Shown: positions 61,493 to 64,000 of the stretch, piece after piece
How the letters are laid out: every line of letters starts with the position of its first letter
How positions within the stretch are numbered: the first letter of the stretch is position 1
Assembly: GCF_000764305.2 (NCBI RefSeq)
Contig: NW_025938130.1
Coordinates: 62,001-126,000 of the forward strand
Direction: 5' to 3'
DNA from: Hyalella azteca
Taxonomy: Eukaryota; Arthropoda; Malacostraca; Amphipoda; Hyalellidae
DNA: 64,000 nucleotides
Notes under the pieces: model-generated
What the model saw: only the letters and a program-made list of their open reading frames with translations
Database searches by the model: none
What the model was told of the DNA's origin: nothing
Position numbers and translations under genes: made by a program

Positions 61493-61699
61493 TTCCCCAA
61501 CAATCCGGTCCTCTTGGGTACCATTTAGGCACTAAAATTTTAAACATATTCAAATTCTCGAGGACGACTTCATCGTAAATAACTTGCGGCTGCTGGAAAT
61601 ATTCCCGCCGCGATCTTGTACGCCGTTGTGCTGTCGGATTAATATGTCTGCTTCACAGTCACGGCCTGACTGGTCAAATGGGCACAATTCACACGAACA

Positions 61700-62025
61700 G
61701 GAATCATGATCGTGAGTGGCAAACATAATGCGAGTCAGAATCACGATCGGGAATGGGAATCACGACTGAGCTTGGGAATCACGATATGGCCCGAAAATCA
61801 CGAATATAAGAGTAGGATCACGCACGATTGTGGGTAAGAATCACTACCGAGAGTGAGAATTTCAATTGAAGTCAGAATATCGATTGTGCATGAGTATCAC
61901 GATATGGCTCAAGAATCACGATTGAGCGTAGGAATCACGATTGGTTTTGAGAGTCACGACTGAGAGTGGGACAACAATTAAGAGTGTGAATCACGATTGG
62001 GGGTGGGAATTGCGATTGAGAGTCC
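61700..62025. repeat. Degenerate minisatellite, about 20-bp period
   Basis: About fifteen imperfect units of gaatcacgattgagagtggg. The core atcacgat is itself nearly self-complementary. Confidence 0.8.
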
Positions 62026-62689
62026 AACAAATGAGAGTTCGCTATGGGCTATTAATTCGGGTTACATCTTCATCTTAACGTGACGTAAAAATGCTTTCTG
62101 AATGAAAGTTACCCAGCAGAACTGCATGAGGTTGTGACGATTCTATGATATCAGCAGTTATCAATTTGTACCTCTTTTATCTCGACAAGATCAAAAATGA
62201 CGGACTTACGAAGAAATTTAACAGCTAACAGATACTATGCAGTTAGAATATTTAACGAAACAATTTTAGTTCGTTAACTATGGCCTTGCACATACTGTAT
62301 TATGCATACAATAATATTATATTTTTTTAAACATGCATAATACGTTTTGCCAGGTTTTGAATTTAGGAATTCATGCTGCTTACCCGTAGAAATTACGAGC
62401 AAAATTAGCGATGCATGTAATATAAATTAGCAGATCTCTCAGCGAATAATTCTGGCGAGGAATCCAAACTTTTAATTGATAGAGCGACGTCATTGTCAAC
62501 AATGGAGGAGGCCACACCTAAAGCTAACTACTTAGCACGCGTATTGGCTCATCTCTTGCGCAACTGCATCGTAAAAAATCAAGCCATCGTCCATGTAAAA
62601 ATTGGGTGTGCGTAGGTATGATTTGAGGGTGCCTAATGTTTAGTAAGTAATATATGTTAATAAATGTTTTTTTAACAAAGATCACGATC
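62026..62689. other. Gene-free stretch
   Basis: Nothing could be supported. Confidence 0.3.
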
Positions 62690-62902
62690 ATGAGCAAGAT
62701 TGTTCGAAGCATTATTGTGGAGTTAGATCGGTCAACGTACGAAATTTACGCATCGAAGGGTTCGGTAAAAAAAGAGTATTTCAAGACAAATAATAATTAC
62801 GGTCATTTAATTGAAGATATTACTGGCAAACGCTATAATTATGTCAAGCATGATAACAATTTTATTCGTAAGCCGTGTCGCAAAACTAATATAGATTGTT
62901 AA
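62690..62902 (+). CDS. Unidentified ORF, 70 codons
   Basis: From ATG 62690 the frame reads MSKIVRSIIVELDRSTYEIY and later HLIEDITGKRYNYVKHDNNF, ending IDC before TAA. An AATAAA follows at about 62942-62947. The translation is charged and Tyr/Asn/Lys-rich and looks more protein-like than typical chance frames here, but no domain is recognised. An upstream in-frame ATG at 62654 would add 12 residues. It could be a terminal exon, a small host gene or part of an old element. Confidence 0.25.
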   Translation: MSKIVRSIIVELDRSTYEIYASKGSVKKEYFKTNNNYGHLIEDITGKRYNYVKHDNNFIRKPCRKTNIDC

Positions 62903-64000
62903 TTAAAGCTTGACAGCAGCAGCTCGTAATGAAGTTTAAAAAATAAACTTCAATTGAAACTTTGAACAGACAATTTAATAAAAACTTTGTTAAAAATTAT
63001 ATATTTCAATTTTTATTATATATTAATAATAAAAAATATTATAATAAATATTTATTATATATTTCAATTATAATTTTAATTTATTTAACATAGCTACCAA
63101 AGGGTTTACCAGAATATTTGTCACTAACCGAGAGAATTTAGAGCTATCCAGCAATTATAACCTTATTTTAAATGCGGTTGATCTGAAGATGGCGTGTGAT
63201 TTACTTGCATTACCGATAATTATCCTAAATGTTGGATAAACCATTATCGAAAATAGCAAAAGAGTAAGGAATTCCTTCAGCATTATAGACACTCGGCATG
63301 AGTCAGCGTCGTTCGTTGCGATTAACACTGACTTTTTTTATCGATACAATGGCATTTTCTTGGCAACGTAATCGACGAGGCGTTATTTTATCGACACAGA
63401 AGTGGCCGCCGTAACGGAACGCCTCTAACGAAGGTTATCGAATTTCGCTGACGTCGGCGTAGCGGGAATGTCGTCGAAAGTCGAGCAAATGTTGACCTAT
63501 TCTAGACCGAATTCTCACTGGAGATGATGTCGATCTGACATTAAAATTACGACTACATCGTATCGAGTAAATGTATCGAAAAATGTAAGCACCCTTCATG
63601 AAGAAGATAAAAAGATCCTAATTTTACTAATTTTTCTCACGACTCAACGAGCTAATGAAGCTTAAATGCATCAGCACTACCGGGAAACGTCGTTGAAATG
63701 GTTGAACCTATATGTAAAGAAGAGATAATTTTAGATTAGGAAAATATTTGACAGTGTCGTGTCGTGCCGAAAATACATTTTATAAAGTAAACGATTCGCA
63801 AAATGCTTAAAGAAATTGATGTTTGTTACACGACAATACAAGCTATATAGATAAAGTTGATTCTAATGAAACTTCATGTGATTTCGAAGAGGCAAATAAA
63901 TAGAAAATTTTCCTTGTATGCCACAACATTGACATGAGCTCAACATTTCGCTCGATGAGTAACTAATGCGAATTTTTTTTTGTAATTTAGAATTAAAAAA
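62903..64000. other. Gene-free AT-rich end of the window
   Basis: Includes a nearly pure A/T tract with inverted attatatattt words (62990-63090). No gene or element recognised to the window end. Confidence 0.35.

Overview
The window looks like animal nuclear DNA, most likely from an arthropod. It is AT-rich, genes are sparse and split by introns, and most of the sequence is minisatellites and decayed transposable elements. The only gene I recognise by name is RBM22, a spliceosome protein. The transposon remnants (mariner-like transposase, Penelope-like GIY-YIG element, hAT elements, tRNA-derived SINEs) fit an arthropod genome, possibly a crustacean. That placement rests on general character and was not tested by a search.

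Layout. 1-6.4 kb: tandem repeats, a 203-nt A run, a MITE-like element (3257-3907) and a 2.4 kb imperfect palindrome (3951-6383). 7.2-8.9 kb: RBM22 on the plus strand, two coding exons, with the short first coding exon not found. 11.5-14.1 kb: a composite tRNA-derived SINE, then a hAT-type element (8-bp target duplication) nested in another hAT-like end. 15.9 kb and 25.1 kb: fragments of opposite ends of one mariner-like transposase family. 19.5-20.1 kb: a 21-bp minisatellite full of CACGTG and CTGCAG. 23.0-40.1 kb, minus strand: a candidate single-pass membrane receptor reconstructed here from exons that share phase-1 junctions. It has a TATA/initiator promoter near 40.05 kb, a signal-peptide exon (39483-39708), a fibronectin type III exon (25922-26209), a Pro/Ser-rich stalk exon (23775-24065) and a transmembrane exon (23244-23352). 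A tentative terminal exon lies at 22958-23012. Four copies of an unusual interspersed repeat with an internal GGAC microsatellite lie at 25.4, 34.6, 37.6 and 40.9 kb. 44.7-57.2 kb: many minisatellites and a small Penelope-like element (49762-50480) with inverted arms and a hammerhead-ribozyme-like motif. 57.2-64 kb: mostly featureless AT-rich DNA with a few short unidentified ORFs and repeats.

How the parts relate. RBM22 and the receptor are independent genes; nothing suggests an operon or functional cluster. The least expected findings are the receptor, the in-frame tandem duplication of its first splice donor, the ribozyme-like Penelope element, the four-copy GGAC repeat family, and minisatellites that repeatedly carry a CpG-containing self-complementary hexamer.
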